64,000 nt of DNA from Photobacterium gaetbulicola Gung47 (GCA_000940995.1 CP005973.1:1302001-1366000); one strand, 5' to 3'; counted from the stretch's first letter, positions 1-9,931 are shown. Notes: generated by a model not told the origin, from the letters alone. Numbers and translations: made by a program.

Positions 1-143
1 CATTAAGAGTTTAGCTTATATCAAACTAAGAATCGCGACACTCATGAGCCGCTATACTATTAGTGCCTGAAGTTTCACTGGTTTCACCCCGCAGGCAACG
101 CCTTGCACTAACGTTTGGTTGAGTTTCTTTTCAAGGTTGCTGT

Positions 144-965
144 ATGTATCAAGAATCCTTCATCGATTCTCTATCAATTTTCATCATCCTAGGGCTGATT
201 TTCAGCACTATTGCCCTGATGTTCGAGTTCGGATACCGCTTGGCATTGCGTTTTCCATCCAAGCAGATCAGCCAGTCAATCAGCCCGATGGCGACAGGAT
301 TGGCCAGTTTGCTTGCCTTTATTCTGGCCATCACATTCAGCATGGCGGCAACCAAATCTGCAGACCGAAAAGAATTGGTGTTATCAGAAGCCAATGCTGT
401 TGGGACAACTATTCTGCGTACGGGGCTACTGGCTGAGCCATACCGCTCCCGGAGCCGGGAGTTACTGCGCGAGTATGTCACAATACGAGTTGTTGAAGAC
501 AAAAAGGTGAAAAAGAAACACTTGAACAGAATCGTTGGGGAAAGTGAGATATTACACCTCAAACTTTGGAATCAAGCGGTCAATGCCTATGGAGAAACGT
601 CGCCAGAACTACTGCTGCTTTATATAAATTCCCTTAATGAAGTAATTGATATACATACAGAAAGAGTCAATAAAAGTCTACGAGGGCGAATACCCGTAAG
701 TATCTGGTTTACCCTTGGCCTGCTTACTTTTTTAACCATCGCACTAACGGGCCTTCAAGTCGGAGCTCAAAACAAAGGCAGAGCGCTGGTTGCTGCTCTG
801 CCTTTTGCGATGGCATTTTCATTGGTACTGACACTTATCGTCGAGCTAGACCGGCCTGCCAGAAGTATCATAGAAATCAGTCAACAACCGCTCATAGATC
901 TACGGGACAGCCTAGACAAGGTGCTCTACCCCGATGATGTTGGCAAACTCAAGCTCAGTGAGTAG
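144..965 (+). CDS. DUF4239-type (bestrophin-like) membrane protein
   Basis: This 273-residue protein resembles the DUF4239 group of bacterial membrane proteins, whose function is not established. Two hydrophobic segments lie near the N terminus (about residues 10-30 and 50-72) and two near the C terminus (about 188-210 and 217-237). Between them is a charged soluble region of about 110 residues with a DKKVKKK stretch. That two-plus-two layout is what the family shows. The start ATG follows an AAGG-type ribosome site (TCAAGGTTGCTGT). The 3' end overlaps the convergent reductase gene by 11 bp, so transcripts from the two strands overlap. Family assignment is by overall pattern only; no biochemical role can be given. 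Confidence 0.75.
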   Translation: MYQESFIDSLSIFIILGLIFSTIALMFEFGYRLALRFPSKQISQSISPMATGLASLLAFILAITFSMAATKSADRKELVLSEANAVGTTILRTGLLAEPYRSRSRELLREYVTIRVVEDKKVKKKHLNRIVGESEILHLKLWNQAVNAYGETSPELLLLYINSLNEVIDIHTERVNKSLRGRIPVSIWFTLGLLTFLTIALTGLQVGAQNKGRALVAALPFAMAFSLVLTLIVELDRPARSIIEISQQPLIDLRDSLDKVLYPDDVGKLKLSE

Positions 966-1794
966 GCACCTTTGAATGATAGAGTGCGAGTTGTTCCTCG
1001 GGAGCTCGCTGCTGGCAAGTGGCGCAATGCTTCTTACCTTCAAGTTTATATTTAAGACAGCAGGTTTCGCGTCGAATATAGTAGATACTCACTTCCCCTT
1101 GGCTAGCGGCCCTGACACCGTTTAGCTCCGGGAAATCGGGTAACAGACCGGCCAACCACTGATCAGCCTTTGGCTGTAATCGTTCAATCAAAGCTCTATC
1201 ACAGCCATGCTGGGTCAGCTTTTGAAACACCAGGCCTACCGCGTAGCCCATAGCTCCCCAGAACTGCGGGGTATTCACCTTTTGCTCTTTGAATTTTGGT
1301 GCCAAAAATTGACCAACTTCAATAATTAACCTCGATAAATGCTGATCGAGTACTTGCTCGGACTCTACCACGTTTGCTGAAGTTTCATGGGCTAATGGAT
1401 CATCCGGCAGGCAGAGAAAAGAAATATTGGGCGAGAACCCGACTCGTTTTAATTTACCATTTTCAGCAACATCAAGGCTTATTTGATCAATGGATAGTAG
1501 GGGAACACGATTAAATTTCAGCCGCAGTGCAGCCAAGCCCGAAATCAAATGCGCAGTGAAGCTTTTAAGCCACAACGATGCACCGACAGCGTGACGCGCA
1601 CCGACGTCTAAGCTGAATCTATCAATCGTTATTTCAAGCTGGCTCTCCATCCACTCAGGTAACGGCTGGCCAACGTCCCCATAGTGAAGGCGAAAAAAAG
1701 GCTCTCGTTGAAACAACCAATCAAGTTGCGAGTCAAGTGTTGGATTTACGGGCTCTCCGAGCCAAATAGGAGCCAATTCTGCGGATAAATTCAT
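955..1794 (-). CDS. FhuF-like siderophore ferric reductase
   Basis: Predicted cytoplasmic protein of 279 residues that would reduce ferric iron bound to imported siderophores and so release Fe2+. The decisive feature is the C-terminal motif CC-x10-C-x2-C (the Cys pair after RRET, then CATC), which in the FhuF family binds an unusual [2Fe-2S] cluster. The rest of the protein, about 230 residues, is diverged, as is common in Vibrionaceae members. I chose the ATG at 1794; the frame stays open upstream to a TTG at 1839, but neither start has a strong Shine-Dalgarno sequence. No siderophore transport genes are next to it here. It converges on, and overlaps by 11 bp, the DUF4239 gene. Family assignment is good; the substrate is unknown. 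Confidence 0.8.
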   Translation of the reverse strand: MNLSAELAPIWLGEPVNPTLDSQLDWLFQREPFFRLHYGDVGQPLPEWMESQLEITIDRFSLDVGARHAVGASLWLKSFTAHLISGLAALRLKFNRVPLLSIDQISLDVAENGKLKRVGFSPNISFLCLPDDPLAHETSANVVESEQVLDQHLSRLIIEVGQFLAPKFKEQKVNTPQFWGAMGYAVGLVFQKLTQHGCDRALIERLQPKADQWLAGLLPDFPELNGVRAASQGEVSIYYIRRETCCLKYKLEGKKHCATCQQRAPEEQLALYHSKVPTH

Positions 1795-2161
1795 CTTAAT
1801 GTCTACTTCGAGAGATACACGCTTTAGCTTTGATTTCAAAATTCAAAGCCCACTTATTTCATTAACGTTGATTCTATCCTAACGCATACCTGATTCAATA
1901 ATTCAATATCAATCCGCTGAGGGGAAATTGAAGTTGATTAAATACTCCACAGCAGCATAGGAATCACAGCGCATAAGTTGATAAAGATCACGAAACCATG
2001 GGTTTTAACCGTATTGCAATACCATAAAGCTTTAATTAAACAACAGTTTTGTATATATTCGTCTGCAAAAGGCATCAGTATTTGGGACGCAAGTCACAAT
2101 TAAAAGCCGTAAAATGATAAATAGCAGCGTTATTCAAACGTGCATGGAATGCATAGGAAAT
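1795..2161. other. Intergenic region without recognised gene
   Basis: This AT-rich stretch separates the reductase gene from the small ORF at 2162. I see only short repeated ATTCAAT/AATATCAAT words around 1890-1912 and a GATAAAGATCACG sequence near 1980. No ORF with a ribosome site and no RNA gene was recognised. It should contain the promoters of the reductase (minus) and of the small ORF (plus). Confidence 0.4.
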
Positions 2162-2275
2162 ATGACTATGAGTAAGGATGCCAAACTGGTTAGGCGAAAA
2201 CTAAAAACAGAAACACAATCAGCACTGAGCAAGGCAAGGACTGCGTTTCTAAAAGACTATCAAAAAGCCACATAA
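2162..2275 (+). CDS. Small basic protein, 37 residues
   Basis: This short ORF encodes MTMSKDAKLVRRKLKTETQS followed by a Lys-rich tail ending KDYQKAT. AGGAAA precedes the first ATG by only a few bases, and the second ATG (2168) is better spaced from it. The protein is strongly basic and has no hydrophobic segment. Its stop codon lies inside a perfect hairpin with a U-run, so the ORF fits exactly between a ribosome site and a terminator. That arrangement is typical of a real small gene. No family is recognised, and a nucleic-acid-binding role would be a guess from charge alone. Confidence 0.5.
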   Translation: MTMSKDAKLVRRKLKTETQSALSKARTAFLKDYQKAT

Positions 2276-2287
2276 TGTGGCTTTTTT
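2262..2287. terminator. Bidirectional rho-independent terminator
   Basis: The perfect stem GCCACAT/ATGTGGC (2267-2273 and 2275-2281) is flanked by five A on the left and six T on the right, so it can work on both strands. It would end the 37-residue ORF on plus and the anchored protein gene on minus. Both stop codons lie in or beside the hairpin. Confidence 0.85.
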
Positions 2288-2600
2288 AATAATCAGCAGG
2301 AAGCACCATTCCTCCCAGCACCACCTGTTTTACGTTCAGCGAGGCATGGGGGGTGGCATTCGGGGTCATCATGGCATCATACTCATCAATGCTATGTCGC
2401 GGCGAAACGGGGGCTACAGGGTATGACACTCTTGCATTTACTTTAGTAATAGTTGGCTCTTCGTTTTTTTCAACCAGCTCAGCGCTCGGTTGGTTGGTAG
2501 GAACATTGACGTAGTCAGCCGTGTCATCATCAAAAATAGACAGTTTATCAAGCGCTAACACCGCAAGAGCAAATCCAATAATAATCAAGTTAACTGGCAT
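2286..2600 (-). CDS. Hypothetical N-terminally anchored small protein
   Basis: The protein has 104 residues. An N-terminal hydrophobic helix (about residues 2-19, VNLIIIGFALAVLALDKL) is followed by a polar, proline-containing tail. It is probably an inner-membrane-anchored periplasmic or cytoplasmic protein. The start is fixed by the strong ribosome site GGAGG five bases upstream of the ATG at 2600; the frame is open 17 codons further, but those lack a site. No family is recognised. It is monocistronic: a shared terminator lies downstream, and the prpE gene ends about 220 bp upstream. Confidence 0.6.
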   Translation of the reverse strand: MPVNLIIIGFALAVLALDKLSIFDDDTADYVNVPTNQPSAELVEKNEEPTITKVNARVSYPVAPVSPRHSIDEYDAMMTPNATPHASLNVKQVVLGGMVLPADY

Positions 2601-2822
2601 GGCATCCTCCTTTTCGCAAAGCACTGCTTTTATTGATAGTCCACAATGCAAATATGATCAAGATCACAGTGTGCAATCATTGTCCTATCTTGCGTGCTGA
2701 AAGGATAACAGCCCGGTTTTATCGCATGCGCTTGGCCAATACGCTACAAATGGCCCAATAAATTGAAGGGCCACTTCAGTTGTTGCTTTAGGAAATACAG
2801 TTCATTGCCTCACTCAACCAAG

Positions 2823-4697
2823 CTAACTCAGTGCTTTTTCAATCTCACCTAGGCTTGATGGATCATCTATGGTCGAAGGCACGACATATTGTTCACCATC
2901 CGCAATTTGCCTGATTACTCGACGTAGGATCTTGCCTGAGCGTGTTTTTGGCAACCGATCGACCACCAGCGCGCGATTAAAACATGCTACTGCACCGATT
3001 TCACTCCTGACTTTCTGCATCAGCTGCTCTTCTATACTTCCGTCTGCAGAATAATATCCGTCTTTCAACACGACCAGTCCCAGGGGTAATTGCCCTTTCA
3101 GATCATCATGAACACCAATCACCGCACATTCAGCAACCGCTTCATGGCCTCCGACAACCTCTTCCATCTCGCCGGTTGATAGTCGGTGTCCGGCAACATT
3201 GATAACATCATCTATTCGCCCCATGACAAATAGGTAACCATCCGCATCAAAATAACCACCATCCCCTGATACATAGTAACCAGGAAACTGGCTGAGATAA
3301 CCAGACTGGAACCTGTCGTGATTGCGCCAAACCGTCGGTAAGCATCCAGGCGGTAGTGGGCGTTTTATCGCAATATACCCTTGTTGATTGGCCGACTTTT
3401 CTTCACCAGCTTCATCCAACACGGCCACCCCGTAGCCGGGGATCGGCATTGTCGCAGAGCCCGGCTTGACTTCAAAGCTTTCGAGACCGACCGGGTTGCC
3501 GGCAATCGCCCACCCTGTTTCGGTTTGCCACCAGTGATCAATGACTGGGCGACCGGTTTTCTCCTGCACCCACTTCAGCGTCGGTGGATCTAACCTCTCT
3601 CCTGCCATGTATATCGCTCTTAACTCAACCATTGGGTAATCAGCCAATAACGCCCCTTCGGGATCTTCTTTCTTTATGGCCCGAAACGCCGTCGGAGCTG
3701 AAAACAGCACCTTGACCCCGTAGTCATTGCACACTCGCCAAAACGCCGCCGGATCGGGTGTTTTCACCGGCTTACCTTCAAACATGACCGTTGTACAACC
3801 ATGGATTAACGGACCGTAAACAATATAGGAATGACCCACTACCCACCCTACATCTGATGCCGCCCAGAATACGTCGCCAGGTTCGACGTCATAAATGGTT
3901 TCCATGCTGTATTTCATCGCTACAGCATGTCCGCCATTATCCCTGACCACCCCTTTGGGTTTACCCGTGGTCCCCGATGTGTACAGGATATAAAGAGGAT
4001 CCGTAGCTTTCACAGGCACACAAGGATGCATCTCGGCTTTTTGCTTCAAAGTCTGCCAGTCACGATCCCTTTCCTCGGTTAGCTCGGCGCGGCAGGCATT
4101 ACGTTGGAAAACCACCACATGCTCAGGCTTCCAGCGACTATCCATAATAGCTTGATCAACCAGCGGCTTATAGGGAACAACCTTACTCACTTCAATGCCA
4201 CAACTGGCAGTGAGTACCAACTTCGGCTCAGCATCTTCAATCCGGACGGCCAACTCATTGGGAGCAAAACCACCAAACACCACAGAATGAATGGCGCCGA
4301 TACGTGCACAAGCCAGCATGGCCATCGCGGCTTCAGGGATCATCGGCATATAGATCACCACGCGATCGCCCTTTGTTACCCCCAACGCTGCCAACATCCC
4401 CGCCGTCTTGGCCACTTGATCCCTCAGCACTTGGTAGCTGTACTGAATTTTAGTACCAGTCACCGGTGAATCGTAAATCAGCGCGGTTTGATCACCTCTC
4501 CCCGCCTCGACATGTTGATCCAAAGCCATATAGCAAGTGTTGAGCTCGCCATCAGCAAACCAACGCTCTATGCCATTTTCGTCTTGGCTTAAAATGTTTT
4601 GGGGAAATTGATACCACGGAAGCTTTTTCGCTTGCTGCTGCCAAAATTGTTGCGGTGCGGTTTGTGCCCGTTGATATTCTTCCTGATATTTAGACAT
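2823..4697 (-). CDS. prpE: Propionyl-CoA synthetase PrpE
   Basis: Predicted acyl-adenylating enzyme making propionyl-CoA from propionate, CoA and ATP, the entry step of the methylcitrate cycle. At 624 residues it matches the family length (about 628). The AMP-binding P-loop YTSGTTGKPKG is near residue 235. The adenylation core continues with DHWWQTETGW, and the C terminus carries TRSGKILRR, whose lysine is the conserved acetylation-regulated residue of the acyl-CoA synthetase family. I chose the ATG at 4697 because GGAGG precedes it; the frame stays open 20 codons upstream. It is the last gene of the prp operon, 104 bp after prpF, so a separate weak promoter is possible. Confidence 0.95.
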   Translation of the reverse strand: MSKYQEEYQRAQTAPQQFWQQQAKKLPWYQFPQNILSQDENGIERWFADGELNTCYMALDQHVEAGRGDQTALIYDSPVTGTKIQYSYQVLRDQVAKTAGMLAALGVTKGDRVVIYMPMIPEAAMAMLACARIGAIHSVVFGGFAPNELAVRIEDAEPKLVLTASCGIEVSKVVPYKPLVDQAIMDSRWKPEHVVVFQRNACRAELTEERDRDWQTLKQKAEMHPCVPVKATDPLYILYTSGTTGKPKGVVRDNGGHAVAMKYSMETIYDVEPGDVFWAASDVGWVVGHSYIVYGPLIHGCTTVMFEGKPVKTPDPAAFWRVCNDYGVKVLFSAPTAFRAIKKEDPEGALLADYPMVELRAIYMAGERLDPPTLKWVQEKTGRPVIDHWWQTETGWAIAGNPVGLESFEVKPGSATMPIPGYGVAVLDEAGEEKSANQQGYIAIKRPLPPGCLPTVWRNHDRFQSGYLSQFPGYYVSGDGGYFDADGYLFVMGRIDDVINVAGHRLSTGEMEEVVGGHEAVAECAVIGVHDDLKGQLPLGLVVLKDGYYSADGSIEEQLMQKVRSEIGAVACFNRALVVDRLPKTRSGKILRRVIRQIADGEQYVVPSTIDDPSSLGEIEKALS

Positions 4698-4801
4698 AGT
4701 GATTCCTCCAGCATACCCAGGGCATTTGAGCTGTACCCTCGGTATATATCCTGACATTGCTAATTAAAGGCTTTTTATCGAAGGTCTATCTTCGATAGCG
4801 G

Positions 4802-5992
4802 CTATTCAAAGACAGTCGACGGAACACGGACAGCGCCCTCCATCAAAATACGCGCGCTGCGGCTCATCATGACTTTATCAACCACCCAATGTTGTTGAAC
4901 TTGTTTCGCCTGTGCACCCACCTTCAGCGTTCCGGATGGGTGACCGAACGTCACCGACTCTTTTTCTCCGCCTCCAGCCGCCAAATTCACCAAAGTCCCC
5001 GGCACACTAGCCGCTGCAGCAATCGCAACGGCTGCGGTCCCCATCATGGCGTGGTGCAATTTGCCCATCGACAGGGCCCGAACCAACAGATCGACGTCGC
5101 CGTCAGCTACCGTTTTACCGCTTGATGAGAGATAACTCTTGGGTTTGGAAACAAAAGCGACTTTGGGGGTATGCTGGCGTGTCTCGGCTTCGTCCAAATG
5201 AGAAATCAACCCAATTTTCAACGCCCCATAAGCACGAATGCGTTCGAACATCGCCAGCGCCTTATCGTCATTGTTGATATCACCTTGCAATTCTGTACCG
5301 CTATAACCCAGAGCTTCGGCATCAATAAAAATCGTCGGGATCCCTGCGTTGATCAGCGTGGCGTTAAACATACCGATACCCGGCACATCAAGTTCATCCA
5401 CCAAATTGCCAGTAGGAAACATCGAGCCATCGCCTTCAGCCGGATCCATGAAATCCACCTGAATTTCGGCAGCCGGGAAAGTCACGCCGTCAAGCTCGAA
5501 CGCCCCGGTTTCCTGTACGCAGCCATTGACTACCGGCACCTGGATAACAATTGTTTTCTCGATATTGAGCTGCCAAACCCGTACCGCAATCACGCCATTT
5601 TCAGGAATACGCTCTTTGGCAATCAAACCAGCATGGATAGCAAAGGGACCGACGGCCGCAGACAGGTTGCCACAATTACCGCTCCAGTCGACAAAGGGCT
5701 TATCGATGGATACCTGACCAAACAGGTAATCGACATCGTGTCCGGCCTTGTTACTTTTCGATACTATAACCGTTTTGCTGGTACTCGAGGTTGCCCCGCC
5801 CATGCCATCGATTTGCTTGGCGTAAGGGTCGGGACTGCCGATAACCCGTAGCAACAGTTGGTCGCGGGCTTTACCGGCTACCTGTGCCTGCGGCGGCAGA
5901 TCGGCCAGGTTGAAAAACACCCCTTTGCTGGTGCCTCCCCGCATGAAGGTGGCTGGGATTTTCATTTGCGACTGGGAAGTTGAATATGTCAT
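4802..5992 (-). CDS. prpF: 2-methylaconitate cis-trans isomerase PrpF
   Basis: This 396-residue protein belongs to the PrpF family. In the AcnD form of the methylcitrate cycle, PrpF isomerises the trans-2-methylaconitate made by AcnD to the cis form usable by aconitase. The family start FMRGGTSKGVFF is present near residue 18, GGATSSTSKT and the DWSGNCGNLSAAVGPF region follow, and MGKLHHAMMGTAAVA is near residue 310. The gene begins 12 bp after acnD ends, so the two are almost certainly co-translated, consistent with their known mutual dependence. No oddities were seen. Confidence 0.95.
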   Translation of the reverse strand: MTYSTSQSQMKIPATFMRGGTSKGVFFNLADLPPQAQVAGKARDQLLLRVIGSPDPYAKQIDGMGGATSSTSKTVIVSKSNKAGHDVDYLFGQVSIDKPFVDWSGNCGNLSAAVGPFAIHAGLIAKERIPENGVIAVRVWQLNIEKTIVIQVPVVNGCVQETGAFELDGVTFPAAEIQVDFMDPAEGDGSMFPTGNLVDELDVPGIGMFNATLINAGIPTIFIDAEALGYSGTELQGDINNDDKALAMFERIRAYGALKIGLISHLDEAETRQHTPKVAFVSKPKSYLSSSGKTVADGDVDLLVRALSMGKLHHAMMGTAAVAIAAAASVPGTLVNLAAGGGEKESVTFGHPSGTLKVGAQAKQVQQHWVVDKVMMSRSARILMEGAVRVPSTVFE

Positions 5993-6004
5993 TGTCCTCT
6001 CCCC

Positions 6005-8590
6005 CTATTGCGCCAAGAAATCTTTGGCAAAACGCTGCAGCACACCGCCGGCTGCGTATACGGCCACCTCATCGGCCGTATCAAGGCGGCAGGTTACCGG
6101 TACATCGACCTTTTCACCGTTGGTCCGTGTGACGACCAAGGCCAAATCTGCCCCTGGCTGGATCTCACCAACGACGTCATACAACTCAGTCCCATCAAGT
6201 GCTAAGGTGTTTCGGTTGATCCCTTCTTTAAATTGCAGCGGCAAGACCCCCATTCCCACCAAGTTAGTGCGGTGGATACGCTCGAACCCTTCGGCCACGA
6301 TGGCTTCCACACCCGCCAAACGCACCCCTTTTGCCGCCCAGTCCCGGGAAGATCCCTGACCGTAATCGGCACCCGCGACCACAATCAAAGGCTGTTTCCG
6401 GTTCATGTAGGTCTCAATGGCTTCCCACATACGCACTACCTTGCCTTCCGGCTCGATACGCGCCAATGATCCCTGTACAACCTCGCCATCCTGCTTGACC
6501 ATTTCATTGAACAGCTTCGGGTTGGCGAACGTCGCCCGCTGCGCCGTCAGGTGATCACCGCGGTGGGTGGCATAAGAATTGAAGTCCTCTTCCGGTAACC
6601 CCATTTTCGCCAAATACTCCCCTGCGGCGCTGGACGCGAGAATGGCATTGGAGGGAGAGAGGTGGTCGGTGGTGATATTGTCGCCCAACAGCGCCAATGG
6701 CCGCATGCCGGACAATGTTCTCTCTCCGGCCAACGCACCTTCCCAATAAGGCGGCCTGCGAATATAGGTACTCATTGGCCGCCAGTCATACAGTGGGTTG
6801 CTGTTACGCTGTTCGTCATCCAGTTTAAACATTTGAATGTAAACCTGATTGAACTGTTCAGGCTTGACATACTGGCCAACGACCGCATCAATCTCCTCGT
6901 CACTAGGCCACAGATCATTGAGGTAAACCGGCTTACCCTGACTATCCGTACCCAGCGAATCACGCTCGATATCGAACCGGATCGTGCCTGCCAGCGCGTA
7001 GGCAACCACCAAAGGGGGAGAGGCCAAAAACGCCTGCTTGGCATAAGGATGGATCCGGCCATCGAAGTTTCGGTTGCCGGACAAAACAGCGGTTGTATAG
7101 AGGTCACGGTCGATGATCTCCTGCTGGATTTTCGGATCCAGCGCACCACTCATACCGTTACAGGTGGTACAAGCATAAGCCACAATACCGAAGCCGAGTT
7201 TTTCCAGCTCCGGCAATAATCCCGCATCTTGCAAGTACAATTTGGCGACTTTCGAGCCCGGAGCAAAAGAAGACTTCACCCAGGGTTTACGCACCAAGCC
7301 CAGCTCATTGGCTTTCTTGGCCAAGAGCCCAGCGGCAACGACGTTACGCGGGTTGCTGGTATTAGTACACGAGGTAATGGCGGCGATAATCACCGCGCCA
7401 TCCGGCAGCTCACCCTCTGTTTCGTTCCAGTCACCGGAAATTCCGCGTGCCGCTAACTCCGACGTTGGCAAACGGCGGTGGGGATTCGAAGGCCCAGCCA
7501 TGTTGCGTGAAACCGTTGATAAGTCAAATTCCAGCACGCGCTCGTATTCGGCATGCTTCAGATCATCTGCCCATAACCCGGCTTGCTTGGCGTATTTTTC
7601 CACCAGCTCAACCTGTTGCTCGTCACGGCCTGTTAGCTTGAGGTAGTTAATCGTCTGCTCATCGATATAGAACATCCCTGCCGTTGCGCCGTACTCCGGT
7701 GTCATATTGGAGATAGTCGCCCGATCCCCAATAGTCAGATCGCGCGCGCCCTCACCAAAGAATTCCAGATAGGACGAAACGACACGTTCATTACGCAGAA
7801 ACTCGGTAATTGCCAATACGATATCCGTCGCGGTGATCCCCGGCTGACGCTTGCCGGTCAGGTTGACACCAACAATATCCGGCAAGCGCATCATAGAAGG
7901 ACGGCCCAGCATGACGGTCTCCGCCTCAAGCCCGCCAACCCCAATGGCGATGACGCCCAACGCATCGACATGCGGAGTATGGCTGTCGGTACCGACACAG
8001 GTATCAGGATAGGCCACGCCATTCTTGGTCTGAACCACCGGCGACATTTTCTCCAGATTGATCTGGTGCATGATGCCGTTGCCCGCTGGGATCACGCTGA
8101 CATTTTCGAAGGCGGTTTTGCACCACTCGATAAAATGGAAGCGGTCTTCGTTGCGGCGCTCTTCAATCGCTCGGTTTTTGTCGAACGCATCAGGGTCAAA
8201 TCCGGCATACTCAACAGCAAGAGAATGGTCAACAATCAGCTGGGTCTCCACCACCGGATTGACTTTAGACGGATCACCGCCTTGTTCGGCAATGGCGTCG
8301 CGCAACCCCGCAAGGTCGACCAAGGCGGTTTGTCCCAATATATCGTGACAAACCACCCGCGCCGGATACCAAGGGAAATCAAGGTCGCGTTTTCGGTCAA
8401 TAATTTGCTTTAGGCTGGCAGCCAGTGACTCCGGATCACAGCGCCTGATCAGTTGCTCGGCCAATACCCGAGACGTGTACGGCAGGGTTTCGTATGCGTC
8501 TGGCGATATCTCATTGACGGCTTCTCTCGTATCGAAGAAATCAAGTCCGGTATCAGCAAGAGGCTTACGGTATCTAGTATTCATCTTCAT
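6005..8590 (-). CDS. acnD: Fe/S-dependent 2-methylcitrate dehydratase AcnD
   Basis: An aconitase-superfamily enzyme of 861 residues, which replaces PrpD in many gammaproteobacteria and dehydrates 2-methylcitrate. The [4Fe-4S] cysteines are visible in AITSCTNTSNP (about residue 410) and in ACTTCNGMSGA (about residue 478). The C-terminal swivel domain has GADYGQGSSRDWAAKG. The length matches AcnD, and the obligatory partner prpF lies directly downstream (12 bp). prpC is 24 bp upstream. Two near-adjacent start codons exist (MKM); the first was used. Housekeeping AcnA has similar motifs, but the prpC-acnD-prpF context settles the identity. Confidence 0.95.
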   Translation of the reverse strand: MKMNTRYRKPLADTGLDFFDTREAVNEISPDAYETLPYTSRVLAEQLIRRCDPESLAASLKQIIDRKRDLDFPWYPARVVCHDILGQTALVDLAGLRDAIAEQGGDPSKVNPVVETQLIVDHSLAVEYAGFDPDAFDKNRAIEERRNEDRFHFIEWCKTAFENVSVIPAGNGIMHQINLEKMSPVVQTKNGVAYPDTCVGTDSHTPHVDALGVIAIGVGGLEAETVMLGRPSMMRLPDIVGVNLTGKRQPGITATDIVLAITEFLRNERVVSSYLEFFGEGARDLTIGDRATISNMTPEYGATAGMFYIDEQTINYLKLTGRDEQQVELVEKYAKQAGLWADDLKHAEYERVLEFDLSTVSRNMAGPSNPHRRLPTSELAARGISGDWNETEGELPDGAVIIAAITSCTNTSNPRNVVAAGLLAKKANELGLVRKPWVKSSFAPGSKVAKLYLQDAGLLPELEKLGFGIVAYACTTCNGMSGALDPKIQQEIIDRDLYTTAVLSGNRNFDGRIHPYAKQAFLASPPLVVAYALAGTIRFDIERDSLGTDSQGKPVYLNDLWPSDEEIDAVVGQYVKPEQFNQVYIQMFKLDDEQRNSNPLYDWRPMSTYIRRPPYWEGALAGERTLSGMRPLALLGDNITTDHLSPSNAILASSAAGEYLAKMGLPEEDFNSYATHRGDHLTAQRATFANPKLFNEMVKQDGEVVQGSLARIEPEGKVVRMWEAIETYMNRKQPLIVVAGADYGQGSSRDWAAKGVRLAGVEAIVAEGFERIHRTNLVGMGVLPLQFKEGINRNTLALDGTELYDVVGEIQPGADLALVVTRTNGEKVDVPVTCRLDTADEVAVYAAGGVLQRFAKDFLAQ

Positions 8591-8614
8591 AAGTTACATC
8601 CGTGAAATGAGGCG

Positions 8615-9790
8615 TTAACGGCGCTCTTCAATCGGCAACCAATCCTGGTGCTCTGGTCCTTCATAATCAGCACTGGGACGTATAATCCGGTTATTGGCCC
8701 GCTGCTCGTAGACATGGGCTGCCCAGCCGGTGACTCGGCTCATCACGAAGATGGGGGTAAACAGCTTGGTTGGGATCCCCATAAAGTGATAGGCTGAGGC
8801 ATGGAAAAAGTCAGCATTGCAGAACAGTCCTTTTTCCCGCTTCATCACCTGCTCGACCCGTTCAGACACCGCATACAAATGCGTATCGCCAACATCGACA
8901 GACAGTTTTTCCGACCATGCTTTAATTAAAGCATTCCGGGGGTCGGATTCACGGTATATTGCATGGCCAAAGCCCATAATCTTGTCTTTGTTCGCCAGCA
9001 TCTGCATGATCCCTGCTTCAGCCTCGTCGGGAGTCTGCCAATTCTCTATCATGGCCATCGCGGCCTCGTTGGCACCGCCATGCAGCGGACCTCGCAAACT
9101 GCCGATTGCCGCTGTGATGCAAGAATGGAGATCAGACAAGGTGGAGGCACAGACACGGGCAGTAAATGTTGAAGCGTTGAACTCATGCTCGGCGTAAAGT
9201 ACCAGCGAACAGTGCATGACCTGCTTATGAAGTTCCGACGGCGACTGACCGGTGAGCATTTCGAGGAAATAACCGCCAATGCTATCCTCACTGCTGCTGG
9301 CCGTATCAATACGAACCCCGTCATGACTATAGCGATACCAATAGCAGATAATGGCCGGTAGCATGGCAAGCAACTGGTCAGTTTTATCATCCTGCTGGGA
9401 GAAATCCAGCTCCTGATCCAAGTTACCGAGCATTGAGCAACCAGTTCTCATCACATCCATCGGATGGGCATCGGCAGGAATCGTTTCTAATACTAATTTC
9501 AGTGATTCCGGCAACCCTCGGAAATTCATTAATGCTTGTTTATAACTTTGTAATTCTTGTTTATTAGGAAGTTTGCCTTTTAATAATAAATAGGCCACTT
9601 CTTCAAACTCAGCATTATTGGCCAAATCCGTGATATCGTAGCCCCGATACGTTAACCCTGTACCAGATTTACCCACAGTACACAGCGCTGTCACCCCCGC
9701 GCTTTGCCCCCTAAGGCCCGCGCCACCAATCGCAGCAGGTTTCTTTTCATTTCCGTCCTTCTTAACATCAGCTACGGCTATAGCAGTCAT
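8615..9790 (-). CDS. prpC: 2-methylcitrate synthase PrpC
   Basis: A 391-residue enzyme of the citrate synthase family that condenses propionyl-CoA with oxaloacetate. Citrate-synthase landmarks are clear: LHGGANEAAM around residue 236, the active-site GHAIYRESDPRN around residue 275 and the C-terminal ASAYHFMGIPTKLFTPIFV. The length and the start of the core (AGLRGQSAGVTALCTVG) fit the methylcitrate group, which is shorter than TCA-cycle citrate synthase. The N-terminal 25 residues (with KKDGNEKK) are variable. It lies 24 bp upstream of acnD and about 140 bp downstream of prpB in the same operon. Confidence 0.95.
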   Translation of the reverse strand: MTAIAVADVKKDGNEKKPAAIGGAGLRGQSAGVTALCTVGKSGTGLTYRGYDITDLANNAEFEEVAYLLLKGKLPNKQELQSYKQALMNFRGLPESLKLVLETIPADAHPMDVMRTGCSMLGNLDQELDFSQQDDKTDQLLAMLPAIICYWYRYSHDGVRIDTASSSEDSIGGYFLEMLTGQSPSELHKQVMHCSLVLYAEHEFNASTFTARVCASTLSDLHSCITAAIGSLRGPLHGGANEAAMAMIENWQTPDEAEAGIMQMLANKDKIMGFGHAIYRESDPRNALIKAWSEKLSVDVGDTHLYAVSERVEQVMKREKGLFCNADFFHASAYHFMGIPTKLFTPIFVMSRVTGWAAHVYEQRANNRIIRPSADYEGPEHQDWLPIEERR

Positions 9791-9931
9791 AGCAGACTCC
9801 TTCTTTAGTTGTATTCACGATATTGAATGAACCTTCCCGCTTCTTTAGCGGAATAAGCAGGTACACTGATCCCCAGAGCTTATTTCTACCCTGTCTATTT
9901 TTATTCTTGGAATTATTTCTTTAGCCGATTA

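Noticed and set aside
5171..5851. 226-codon ORF on plus, opposite prpF
   Set aside because: It lies wholly antisense to a conserved enzyme gene and shows no family features; a high-GC shadow frame.
6662..7219. 185-codon ORF on plus, opposite acnD
   Set aside because: Antisense shadow of acnD without a ribosome site.
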